Part shown: piece after piece, positions 1 to 9,396 of the stretch
Position numbering within the stretch: the first letter of the stretch is position 1
Layout of the letters: each line of letters starts with the position of its first letter
DNA from: PNAI01 sp964575715
GTDB lineage: Bacteria > Pseudomonadota > Alphaproteobacteria > Rhizobiales > Xanthobacteraceae
Direction: 5' to 3'
DNA: 31,861 bases
Assembly: GCA_964575715.1 (NCBI GenBank)
Contig: CAZNSG010000036.1
Coordinates: forward strand, 1-31,861
Notes under the pieces: model-generated
Database searches by the model: none
What the model was told of the DNA's origin: nothing
Seen by the model: the letters and a program-made list of their open reading frames with translations, nothing else
Position numbers and translations under genes: made by a program

Positions 1-1847
<1,847 letters not shown>

Positions 1848-1860
1848 CGCCGCGCTCCCG

Positions 1861-1980
1861 TGCTCGACATCCTCATGCTGAGGAGGGCCGCAAGGCCCGT
1901 CTCGAAGCATGAGGGCAAAATCGCTCATCCTTCGAGACGGCCGCTGCGCGGCCTCCTCAGGATGAGGATCGGACGTTCGA
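1861..1980. repeat. Inverted pair of about 45-bp dispersed repeats in the thiC leader
   Basis: Two copies of one repeat face each other at about 1868-1915 and 1934-1978. Each carries CTGAGGAG, a GC-rich centre and GTCTCGAAG followed by ATGAG. The family resembles a repeat common in Bradyrhizobium-like genomes. The pair lies between the TPP aptamer and the thiC ribosome binding site, so it would be transcribed into the leader and could fold into a long hairpin. Confidence 0.8.
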
Positions 1981-2004
1981 TCGCGCCGGAGCGAGGAAGG
2001 AAAA

Positions 2005-2086
2005 GTCCCTGTCCCTTCGCCGGCATGACCCGGATCAGGTTCAAAGGGTTTTTCTCAGCCCAATGGGGCACCCCTCGGAACTCCGC
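2005..2086 (-). promoter_or_regulatory. TPP riboswitch (THI element) upstream of thiC
   Basis: Read on the minus strand, the segment carries the conserved THI-box parts in order: GGGGTGCC, GGCTGAGA, ACCTGATCCGGGTCATGCC and GGCGAAGGGA. These form the two-armed thiamine pyrophosphate aptamer that shuts off thiC when TPP is plentiful. It ends about 158 bases before the thiC ATG; most of that gap is a dispersed inverted repeat pair, so the usual close coupling of aptamer and ribosome binding site is disturbed. Confidence 0.95.
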
Positions 2087-2087
2087 T

Positions 2088-2115
2088 AATGTATGCCGAT
2101 CGGCGGGGGTGTCAA
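2088..2115 (-). promoter_or_regulatory. Predicted sigma70-type promoter of thiC
   Basis: On the minus strand a consensus TTGACA (2115-2110) is followed after 16 bases by TACATT (2093-2088). Transcription would begin near 2081, at the 5' edge of the TPP aptamer, which is where a riboswitch transcript should start. Confidence 0.7.
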
Positions 2116-2166
2116 CGTGGCATCGGCGCGGCCGCGAATGACCACCGACCACCAAAAAAATCCGGC

Positions 2167-3750
2167 CTATTGCCCCGGCAGCTTGCTCACCGCCACCTTC
2201 ACCGTGCCCTCGGCTTCGGCCACCACGCGCAAAATGCGGGAATCAAATGCAATCTCGACCAGGCGCAAACCGGTGATGACGGCTTCGGCGCGCACGCCGT
2301 CGTCCTGCTTCTGGAAGTCAGCGATGGCCTCCTCGATGCTCTTGCGCGCGCTCGCCGCGAATGGCTTGAGATCGATTACCGCGTTCTCCTGCAACGCGTC
2401 CTTGAGATAAGGAAGCGCGGCGCGCGCGGCGGCACCCAGCAGTCCGAACGCAGCTTCTGAATCAACATCGAGCGTAATGTCGGTCAGCTTGAGGATCTGT
2501 CTAGCGGGGTCAAGCTGCGGCCGGCCCCAGACGAAGATGTTCGCATCGGCTCCGAAGCCAAACCAGCTCGTTTTCTCGCGCGCCTTGACCTGCAACGTGA
2601 TCAGCAAACGATCGCCCGACGGCGCAACGCTGGCGCGCAAGACGGTGACTTCCGCCGCCGCATTCGGATTGTCCGGAAATTTCCGCCCTTTCAGTTGCGC
2701 CTCCATGATCCGATTGATTTCGGTAAACGGGATATCGATCGGCGCTGCGATTGCGACATGGCCCTGATCCAGCGGCGGGACGATTTGCAGCTGCAACGGG
2801 AACGGGCAGCTCGGCTTGGTATCTGACGATACGATGCGGGTTTCCGCCTGCACGCCGAGCGTCAGCGTGACGCCATTCGCATCGATCCGCGGTTGCGCGG
2901 CAAAGGCGCGCGTTGGCCGCATTTCGAGCCACAGATTGGGTGCACCGGCACCGGCCGCGGCGAACGAGAACGATCGGCACATCTTCGCCCATTCGCGCCG
3001 TGCGGTTTGCTCGATGCTCGTGTCGTTGCGCAAACGCGCTTGCAGCGCGTTGATTTGATCATTGACGGCGCGCTCGATGAACGGCTTCACCTCATTCGAC
3101 ACATTGATCTTGACCCCGACGATTGATAGGCCGCCATCGGCAATCGTCACCTGGCCGCTCAAGTTTGGTTCGATCCGCCACGAGGGCCGCAGCGTCGGCC
3201 GCGCTGTCACCGTCACGTTGCTGCGGATCTCGGCGCGCTGGTCCAGCAAACCGGTGGCAAGATTCTGCACATTGCGCCCGGTCTCGGGATTTATCACGCC
3301 CGCAAGCGTACCGGCGATGCCGGCGGCCCCGCTGGCGGCCTGGCCGGTCGCGCGCATGACGCCAGTCAGCGCCGTCGACAAAGTCAGCCCTTCTGGCTGC
3401 CCGGCCACCGCGATCGGGCCGCGCGCAAGGGTCCAGCCGATGTTGATCGTGCCGAGCGCCTGGCTGATGAGGTTGTCGCGCTTGCCGGAGAGATTGCGCG
3501 GCGCGCCAGCTTCCAGCAAATTGCGGATCGCCGAATGCGAAATGGCGATCGGCGCGATCACGACTGAAGTGCGGGTAATGGGCTGCAACGACGCCATCTG
3601 TTCGAGCGCCGGGCGCCGTTGAGCGGGGGTGCCGATAGGCCAGAACGTATTGAGCGCCCACAAGGTGCCGCCGAAGAAGACGGCAACGATGAGCGCGCCG
3701 AAAAAAATATGGCGCAATGAGAATGCGCCTTTGTGTCTCGCGGAATTCAT
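2167..3750 (-). CDS. DUF4403 family protein with N-terminal membrane anchor
   Basis: About 527 residues from the ATG at 3750. A hydrophobic segment at residues 14-34 (HIFFGALIVAVFFGGTLWAL) suggests a signal anchor, so most of the protein should face the periplasm. The rest fits the uncharacterised DUF4403 family: paired beta-rich halves containing INIGWTLARGP, RIEPNLSGQV, VKINVSNEVKPFI and a C-terminal TDITLDVDSEAAF. Function is unknown; the fold recalls lipid-binding (BPI/TULIP-like) proteins, but that is speculative. A longer frame starts at 3846, but its extra 32 codons come from a dispersed repeat upstream, so I prefer 3750, although no strong ribosome binding site is visible. Confidence 0.8.
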   Translation of the reverse strand: MNSARHKGAFSLRHIFFGALIVAVFFGGTLWALNTFWPIGTPAQRRPALEQMASLQPITRTSVVIAPIAISHSAIRNLLEAGAPRNLSGKRDNLISQALGTINIGWTLARGPIAVAGQPEGLTLSTALTGVMRATGQAASGAAGIAGTLAGVINPETGRNVQNLATGLLDQRAEIRSNVTVTARPTLRPSWRIEPNLSGQVTIADGGLSIVGVKINVSNEVKPFIERAVNDQINALQARLRNDTSIEQTARREWAKMCRSFSFAAAGAGAPNLWLEMRPTRAFAAQPRIDANGVTLTLGVQAETRIVSSDTKPSCPFPLQLQIVPPLDQGHVAIAAPIDIPFTEINRIMEAQLKGRKFPDNPNAAAEVTVLRASVAPSGDRLLITLQVKAREKTSWFGFGADANIFVWGRPQLDPARQILKLTDITLDVDSEAAFGLLGAAARAALPYLKDALQENAVIDLKPFAASARKSIEEAIADFQKQDDGVRAEAVITGLRLVEIAFDSRILRVVAEAEGTVKVAVSKLPGQ

Positions 3751-3764
3751 TGGTGCGAATATTA

Positions 3765-3810
3765 GAGCATTTTCCGGAAAAGTGGACACCGGTTTTCCGC
3801 AGAAAATGCG
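3765..3810. repeat. Dispersed repeat (GAGCAT...CCGGTTTTC family) before the DUF4403 gene
   Basis: The segment begins GAGCATTTTCCGGAAAAGTG, continues with ACCGGTTTTCC, and ends in AGAAAATGC, an imperfect palindrome. It shares its core (GAAAAGTGG, then ACCGGTTTTC) with 9397-9445. Such repeats are common in Hyphomicrobiales intergenic regions. Confidence 0.8.
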
Positions 3811-3821
3811 ACCAAATAAGG

Positions 3822-3870
3822 AATCTAGAGCGCGTTTCCGATTCAACCTAATCGGAATGCGCTCTAGATT
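3822..3870. repeat. 49-bp near-perfect palindrome (TCTAGAGCGC family)
   Basis: Outer arms AATCTAGAGCGC (3822-3833) and its complement (3859-3870) are perfect. Inner arms TTCCGATT (3836-3843) and AATCGGAA (3850-3857) are perfect too, around a six-base loop. It lies downstream of the GH25 gene and upstream of the DUF4403 gene, both on the minus strand, so its RNA hairpin could separate the two transcripts. No U tract follows. Confidence 0.85.
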
Positions 3871-3965
3871 GAGAAGGCCGCCAACGCTAGCACTCCAGCG
3901 GTCACACCGACGACAAGCCGCGCATGGCTCGGCCAGGTACTCTGGCGAAAAAGCTCAGCAATCAA
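3864..3965 (-). CDS. Possible 33-residue membrane peptide (TTG start)
   Basis: A minus-strand frame from a TTG at 3965 to TAG at 3864-3866 would encode MIAELFRQSTWPSHARL followed by the hydrophobic stretch VVGVTAGVLALAAFSI. The composition (basic N-terminus, one C-terminal membrane span) looks protein-like. No good ribosome binding site is visible, the start is a TTG, and the stop lies inside the 49-bp palindrome, so this may be chance or the degraded end of a gene. Confidence 0.2.
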   Translation of the reverse strand: MIAELFRQSTWPSHARLVVGVTAGVLALAAFSI

Positions 3966-4038
3966 AATTCATGTCTGCGCGTTTGCGCGCGATGAATCCG
4001 GCAATGCCGTTAGCGTGGAGCGAAGCACTTCCTCGCCA

Positions 4039-5808
4039 TCAGTTCCCATCAATTGCGGCAATGAGCCGCGACAGAATTGCGGGATCGATATTCACATCGA
4101 CCCGAATCACGCGACCATTGACCAGCACGATCTCCACCATCGATTTATCCGTCGTTGGTTTTTGTGAATTCTCCGCCGCTAATCTCTGGGCAGAAGTGCG
4201 CGAGGACGATCTTTGCGACGTCCGACTGTTCGGAGTGGTCCTTGAATTGACGGTTCCAGTGTTTTGCTTCGAGTCGTTCGGGTTGATGCTCGTCTGCTGA
4301 TCGGCCGCCGCGCTTGGATTGGCATTCACCGATGGCTCGGCCGGCGCGCCCATTTCCTTCGGATTATTGGGGTTGATAACCGCGACTTGCTGCTGCGGAT
4401 TGCTGGTGTTTGGCGGCTCGCTCGGACTGGCGCCCGTCACTTGCTGCGGCGGATTGTCGATTTTCGCCGGCTCGCCTGGACTGGTGCTTGTCACCGGCTG
4501 CGGCGGAATGTCGGTTTTCGCCGGCTCGCTCGGACTGGCGCCTGTCACCGGCTGCGGCGGTAAGTCGATTTTCACCGGCTCGCTTGGACTTGTGCTTGTC
4601 ACCGGCTGTGTCGGAATGTCGGTTTTTGCCGGCTCGCTCGGTTTGGCGCCAGTCACCTGCTGCGGCGGATTGCCGGTGTTGGGCGGCTCGCTTGGACTGG
4701 CGCCTGTCACCGGCTGTGTCGGAATGTCGGTTTTCGCCGGCTCGCTCGGTTTGGTGCCGGCGACCTGCATAATAGGATTGCTTGTATCGTTCCGCTGGTC
4801 GACACGAACGATCCGCTTTTCTTCCGGTACTGATATCCCCAAGGCTTGCTGAAAATTGCCCATCGCACCGTTGAAAATATTGATATCCAAATTTCCCGGA
4901 ACGATTTCGGGATCATTCACCTTGCCAGTTTCAGTGAATTGCCAAATTGTCCACTGATGCCCATTGGGAACCTTTGGCTTACCCTTCAGCGGGCTGCCTG
5001 AATCCGGATAATTGGCGATCCATACTGGATAGCGAGCCAGTTGCGTGAATTTTTTCTCATCCTTGATGCGATCGTTCCACCATCCGCGGCTGGTATAAAT
5101 GATGGGTGTGCGTCCGGTTCGTTCTTCCACGCGCTTCATCCATCGCAATACTTTTTGGAGAATCTCGTCTGGATCCTGACCGCTCCAAAAATCCCGAATT
5201 TGCCCGGTTTCTGCAGACACAAACCATCGCTTCACCTTATCTTTTCGCAGATCCGATTCAAGATCGAGACAGGGCGGCAGATCGCTCGTCAGCAATTTTC
5301 CCGACAGTTCGATCTTGTCGACGAAGTTATCCGCTTGCACAATCGGGTCTTCATCGGCGGACATGAAATGATACGCGCCTCTGGTAATATTGTGCTGGGC
5401 CAATGTGCGCCAATGATAGTCAAACGTCGGGTCCCGATATCGGGTGCCTTGCGTTGCTTTCAAGTAGACAAACGAGATCTTCTGAGTGTGAATCCGGCTC
5501 CAATCTATTTTGCACTCGCCGCACTTTTCTCCGGGCTTGCATCGACAATTTTCGTCGTTGTGATGTGAAACATCGATTCCGAAAATCGCATCTCCTTTGG
5601 TATCCGATGGCAGGATAAAAGGCGGCGCCGCGGCGGCCGCGAGGGCGCCCAATGGTCCTATTTCTGCCGCCAGCCGTGACTGGAACAGCTCCGCGCGCGA
5701 TGGGCCGTCACTTATAGCAGCAGCACCGTTTTCATCGGTGCGAGCGACGCCGGCATGAAGCATCCCGCAGGCCAGCACAATGAGCCCATAGCGGATCCAG
5801 GTACGCAT
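4039..5808 (-). CDS. Exported GH25 lysozyme-like protein with repetitive proline-rich tail
   Basis: A peptidoglycan N-acetylmuramidase of glycoside hydrolase family 25. The start at 5808 is chosen because GGGAGA sits seven bases upstream; a start at 5826 would add six residues. A signal peptide (TWIRYGLIVLACGMLHAGVA) opens the protein. The GH25 domain spans roughly residues 75-320, with GIDVSHHN (D79), FVYLKATQG (usually ATEG), LPPCLDLES (D182, E184), RTPIIYTSRGWW and IWQFTETG. Residues 351-476 are seven tandem 18-residue units of the type GASPSEPAKTDIPPQPVT. A Ser/Thr/Asn-rich linker follows. The last 33 residues (MVEIVLVNGRVIRVDV..., residues 557-589) resemble the C-terminal end of IS66-family OrfA proteins. 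It may remodel the cell wall; the tail could be a spacer or wall anchor. The fold call is secure, activity inferred. Confidence 0.88.
   Translation of the reverse strand: MRTWIRYGLIVLACGMLHAGVARTDENGAAAISDGPSRAELFQSRLAAEIGPLGALAAAAAPPFILPSDTKGDAIFGIDVSHHNDENCRCKPGEKCGECKIDWSRIHTQKISFVYLKATQGTRYRDPTFDYHWRTLAQHNITRGAYHFMSADEDPIVQADNFVDKIELSGKLLTSDLPPCLDLESDLRKDKVKRWFVSAETGQIRDFWSGQDPDEILQKVLRWMKRVEERTGRTPIIYTSRGWWNDRIKDEKKFTQLARYPVWIANYPDSGSPLKGKPKVPNGHQWTIWQFTETGKVNDPEIVPGNLDINIFNGAMGNFQQALGISVPEEKRIVRVDQRNDTSNPIMQVAGTKPSEPAKTDIPTQPVTGASPSEPPNTGNPPQQVTGAKPSEPAKTDIPTQPVTSTSPSEPVKIDLPPQPVTGASPSEPAKTDIPPQPVTSTSPGEPAKIDNPPQQVTGASPSEPPNTSNPQQQVAVINPNNPKEMGAPAEPSVNANPSAAADQQTSINPNDSKQNTGTVNSRTTPNSRTSQRSSSRTSAQRLAAENSQKPTTDKSMVEIVLVNGRVIRVDVNIDPAILSRLIAAIDGN
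4381..4758 (-). repeat. Seven 54-bp tandem repeats coding for 18-residue units
   Basis: The region divides into exactly seven 54-bp units (378 bp) in the GH25 gene. The units follow the pattern (G/S)(A/T)(S/K)P(S/G)EP..(T/I)..P(T/P)Q(P/Q)V(T/A). Two sub-types alternate irregularly, AKTDIPxQPVT and PNTxNPxQQVx, which points to growth by unequal duplication. The number of copies probably varies between strains. Confidence 0.95.
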
Positions 5809-6021
5809 GTTTACTCTCCCACGCACTCACAATAGGAGCTGGCTGTCCCCCAAATTTTATCCGCATTTTTCGCGGCAATAAGATGTCCCTTTTTTGCCGC
5901 GCCGGCAAGATAATAATAATTTCAAGAAGTTAATACGTAAATCGCATGGTGCCGCGGAGCTCAATAACGGCACCGGCCGGCAAAAGAAATCTCCCCAAAG
6001 AGCATCCATGGCGGCGAATAT

Positions 6022-8235
6022 TCATGTGACCGATCTGATCTGCGACGGCATTGCCCTGGCGGGATAATCGCCGGTTTTTGCCGTGTCCGGTTTTGCGTAT
6101 GGACTGGCAACGAGGTGATCGCAGCGCGTCCATCCGTCGGCCTTCTCGAGCAGGATGTTGAATCGATGAGCAAGTTCCGCGTCAAAGCCCCGCGCGATCG
6201 CCAGCGGGTCTTCGTGTGAGACAAGCCACAGGCTCGTGCCGGGAAGCTGGCTGGCGCGCTCGGCAATGGCAAAGCCGTCGGGCCGATCGACCTCTGCCAG
6301 CACAATATTATGCCGCTGCTCAGAGTGGGCCTCGGCCTTATCCATCATTGCATTGGCGGTGGTGAGCCAATCGCCATAAGCGCGAATGAGGCGCACGCGC
6401 CGCAACACATAGCCGGCGCCGGCAAGCATCTTGGGTAAATCAGCGGTTTCCTTTCGGCGCCGCCCCTTGTCGGCCTCGGACAGTTTCTCCCATTCCACCA
6501 GCGATGGGTTGAGCCGCTTGGCCTCGCTTCGCTTCTGGCTGTGCCGCCATCCGAGCAATCGCCGTTCGATCAGCCATCGACGATGCTCCAGCTGCGCGAG
6601 CAAATCGGCCTCCTCCGATGTCAGCTCAACAACGAATGGCCCACGCCTGTCCCCGGTAGCGGCATTGGCTGAATTCGATGCTTCCTCCATCCGCAAGCCG
6701 GCTTGTGCGAGCTTGATCGGCATGTGGTCGCAGGCTCGCCGGTTTGACATCTTGTAGAACTCAGGCAACTCCGGCCACGGCCGGTTGGCCGGCGCGTCAT
6801 GGCGTTCCGGAGGAAGCGTCTTGCGGTATTCGTCGTGCCAGGCGCGTGCCAGCGTATCGATTGTGGCATCGACCAGAATCTCGCGGCTCAACAGACTCTC
6901 CAGCGTGCCAAATCCCTTCAACCGGTCGGCGATGGGAATCATGGTCTCGGTCGAGGCTGCATAGCGTCCCAGCCGATTATGGTGTTGCAGGCGTACATAA
7001 ATAGGCACGTGATGCTGGTCATGCGCATCGAGTATCCGGCGCATTTCCATGCCGACAAAAAGATTGTCCAGGTCCTCGCCAAGGCAGGATACGACCGCCA
7101 GCAGAGGCTCGTCGGCAATTTTCTCCGTGACGATGGCCCAATCCTTGGTTTTGTCAGCCACGAGATTCGCCGAGATAAATTCGATATCTGAAAATTCGCG
7201 TGCCGCAGGTGTGTTGGCCATCAGAATCTGTTCCGCCTCTTCGATTGTGCGGTCGATTGCAATAATACGCATCCGTTGACCAAGTGCGGTCGGCGCAGCG
7301 CGGAGAAACTGTAATGCCACGGTGCGGCCCATCTTGCCAAAGCCGATAACGACCAGGGCTCCTGCTGCGAGTTCAGGCGCGACCGGCAACGGCATGTCTT
7401 GGATTAGCAAACGAGCGCCATTTTCGTAGGCGTTAAAAAGACGAATCTCGACATCGAACAATCCCAGCGCGTGGTTTTCTTGACTATGCATCTTGGCAAA
7501 CAGCCAATCGTTATCGATTTCGGTGAAAATGGTTATTTGTCTGCGCGCATTTATTGGGAGAGTGTCGTGGGAATCCCGCAATCGCATGGATATTTCGATA
7601 TTGCTTGCATCGTCACCGGTCGCGACGACGACGGCACGGACGCGATTAAATCCTGCGATGTTCATGATCCCTTCGTTCTTGGGATCGCCCGTAATGACCG
7701 GAATATTCAGCTTCTCGCAGGTCGCGGCGTTGATCTCCGAGCCGATGGGATCGATAACGACAAGACCCGGATTTCGCTTCAAGTCGTGGACGTTCTGGAT
7801 GATCTGCATGGCCGTCTCGCCAAGACCGCACACGATGATGTGGTCTTTCTGGCGGCCAGCCATCATGATGTGGAGGTCGCGGCGGACCTTATGGTAAAAC
7901 ACCTTCAAGGTGGCGCCGATTGCGGCGAAGATAGCAATGCCGGGGATTGCGATTTGCGCAACGACCAGCTGCCAAGGATCTGGGGGAGTCCTGAACAGCG
8001 TGAAATCGCCGCCACCGAACTTCACAAGATTGAACGTGGCAATAAACACGTGCCACCCGTTTTTCAGATGGCAATTGGCTTCCTTATGGTAGAAGGGAAT
8101 TTTCTTGCTGGCATCGGCGGGATCGGGGATCAAGGTGTAGGTACATTCCCAAAAACCCCAACAGCCTAATGCGAAGGCCAGCACTGCCACCAATACAAAG
8201 ACGAAGACATCGCCGCTTGCGAAAATCCTAAACAT
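6022..8235 (-). CDS. Putative two-TM ion channel with two RCK/TrkA-N domains and a C-terminal RyR domain
   Basis: About 737 residues from the ATG at 8235; a TTG at 8265 in the same frame has weaker support. TM1 is residues 9-28 (VFVFVLVAVLAFALG...) and TM2 about 89-112. Between them lies a possible re-entrant loop, LVKFGGGDFTLF, without the K+ filter TVGYG. RCK1 begins at HIIVCGLGETA (nucleotide-binding GLGETA, about 137-142) and RCK2 at LVVIGFGKMGRT (GFGKMG, about 298-303). Residues about 535-612 match the ryanodine receptor repeat (RyR) pattern: LEHRRWLIERRLLGW, NPSLVEWEKLSEADK and TADLPKMLAGAGY. About 110 further C-terminal residues are unassigned. The layout predicts a ligand-gated cation channel or transport regulator in the inner membrane. 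Domains are recognised by eye; ion and ligand are unknown. A 17-bp palindrome lies 51 bases upstream. Confidence 0.8.
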   Translation of the reverse strand: MFRIFASGDVFVFVLVAVLAFALGCWGFWECTYTLIPDPADASKKIPFYHKEANCHLKNGWHVFIATFNLVKFGGGDFTLFRTPPDPWQLVVAQIAIPGIAIFAAIGATLKVFYHKVRRDLHIMMAGRQKDHIIVCGLGETAMQIIQNVHDLKRNPGLVVIDPIGSEINAATCEKLNIPVITGDPKNEGIMNIAGFNRVRAVVVATGDDASNIEISMRLRDSHDTLPINARRQITIFTEIDNDWLFAKMHSQENHALGLFDVEIRLFNAYENGARLLIQDMPLPVAPELAAGALVVIGFGKMGRTVALQFLRAAPTALGQRMRIIAIDRTIEEAEQILMANTPAAREFSDIEFISANLVADKTKDWAIVTEKIADEPLLAVVSCLGEDLDNLFVGMEMRRILDAHDQHHVPIYVRLQHHNRLGRYAASTETMIPIADRLKGFGTLESLLSREILVDATIDTLARAWHDEYRKTLPPERHDAPANRPWPELPEFYKMSNRRACDHMPIKLAQAGLRMEEASNSANAATGDRRGPFVVELTSEEADLLAQLEHRRWLIERRLLGWRHSQKRSEAKRLNPSLVEWEKLSEADKGRRRKETADLPKMLAGAGYVLRRVRLIRAYGDWLTTANAMMDKAEAHSEQRHNIVLAEVDRPDGFAIAERASQLPGTSLWLVSHEDPLAIARGFDAELAHRFNILLEKADGWTRCDHLVASPYAKPDTAKTGDYPARAMPSQIRSVT

Positions 8236-8285
8236 TTGCAGGCAACCTATGCTTGGCGCGGCCAAATCCGCACCGAAGGCTGACG

Positions 8286-8302
8286 GTGAAAGAGTCTTTC
8301 AC
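8286..8302. promoter_or_regulatory. 17-bp palindrome, operator-like, upstream of the channel gene
   Basis: GTGAAAGAGTCTTTCAC is a perfect dyad with 8-bp arms around a single base. A one-base loop disfavours an RNA hairpin and favours a protein-binding site. It lies 51-67 bases upstream of the ATG at 8235, in the promoter region of the RCK-RyR gene. Confidence 0.45.
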
Positions 8303-8460
8303 GTCGTCCACTTTCGATAAAGTCCCTCCGGCCTCGCTTTGCCGGTCATCGTGCGGCGCCCCCATCGGTCTGATGCGCGGAAGAGAGCATAGAATGTTAT
8401 CAGGGGTTGCCGGGAAAATCGCTTAAACCTCTGATTATAAAAGAAATATTGCGGCAATGT

Positions 8461-9384
8461 TCAACGCTGCGCACCCAAGCTGTGCAATTTGAGCACCGCG
8501 TATACCGCCGCGTTGGCGGGCGTCGGCACCCCAAGCTCGCGTCCGAGCGAGACCACCTTGCCGGTGAGCCAGTCGAGTTCGAGCCGGTTGCCGCGCTCGA
8601 GATCGTGCAGCAGCGAAGCTTTCATGCTGCGCGGCGCGGCCTCGGCGAACTTGATCTGCGCGTCGAGAAAATCCGCCGGCAGCGCCACGGTCTTGGCCTG
8701 CGCCACGGCAATCACCTCGCGCATCAGACCGATCAGAAACGCGCGCGTGTCGGCATCCGCCAGGATCGCGCCCAGCGGCTGGCGCGTGGCCCCGGTCGCG
8801 CCCGCGAGCGCTGAGAGAAAGACGAACTTCTTCCAGCGGTCGGCGTTGATCGCATCCGACACCGCGATATCGATGCCCGCCGCTTGGCCGGCCTCGGCAA
8901 AACGCGAAAGCAGCGCATCTGGGCGTCCGTCGATGTGCCCGCAGCGCAGCTGCGCGAACTGGCTGGTGTGGCGGATGACGCCGGGCGCCACCACAACGCT
9001 GGCGATGCGCGCGGTGCCGCCAAGCACGTTGTCTTGGCCGAGTATTGGCGCCAGCCGCTCGACGCTGTCCACGCCGTTTTGAAATGTGATCAGGCGCGTC
9101 GCCGGCCCGACCAGCGGCCGCGACAATTCACCGGCCTTTTCCGTATCCCAAAGTTTCACCGCAAACAGCACGACATCGACCGGACCGACGCGCGTGGGAT
9201 CGTCGGTCGCCTTGACGTCATTGAGATGCAGATCGCCGAGCGCGCTCTCCAGCTTGAGCCCATCCTTGCGGATGGCTTCGAGCTGCGCCCCGCGCGCGAT
9301 GAAATGCACCTCGTGGCCGGCCGCCGCGAGCCGCGCGCCAAAATACCCGCCGACCGCTCCCGCCGCCATCGCCGCAATGCGCAT
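8461..9384 (-). CDS. 2-dehydropantoate 2-reductase family protein (PanE/ApbA-like)
   Basis: A 307-residue NAD(P)H-dependent reductase. True PanE reduces ketopantoate to pantoate for coenzyme A synthesis; many paralogues act on other 2-oxo acids. The N-terminal Rossmann region is MRIAAMAAGAVGGYFGARLA, in which the first Gly of the usual GxGxxG is Ala (AAGAVGG). Then come DVVLFAVKLWDT, ITFQNGVDS, and the C-terminal domain with INADRWKKFVFLSALAG, the typical Asn...Lys catalytic region of ApbA_C. The start at 9384 has GGGAG seven bases upstream. A longer frame to 9447 only adds codons from a dispersed repeat. With no other pantothenate genes nearby I leave the symbol blank. Confidence 0.88.
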   Translation of the reverse strand: MRIAAMAAGAVGGYFGARLAAAGHEVHFIARGAQLEAIRKDGLKLESALGDLHLNDVKATDDPTRVGPVDVVLFAVKLWDTEKAGELSRPLVGPATRLITFQNGVDSVERLAPILGQDNVLGGTARIASVVVAPGVIRHTSQFAQLRCGHIDGRPDALLSRFAEAGQAAGIDIAVSDAINADRWKKFVFLSALAGATGATRQPLGAILADADTRAFLIGLMREVIAVAQAKTVALPADFLDAQIKFAEAAPRSMKASLLHDLERGNRLELDWLTGKVVSLGRELGVPTPANAAVYAVLKLHSLGAQR

Positions 9385-9396
9385 GGAGTGCTCCCA

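Noticed and set aside
3751..3846. N-terminal extension of the DUF4403 protein
   Set aside because: The extra codons derive from dispersed repeats, and the signal-anchor layout fits the shorter start.
4381..4758. CRISPR-like array
   Set aside because: Units are contiguous 54-bp coding repeats without spacers, inside the GH25 frame.
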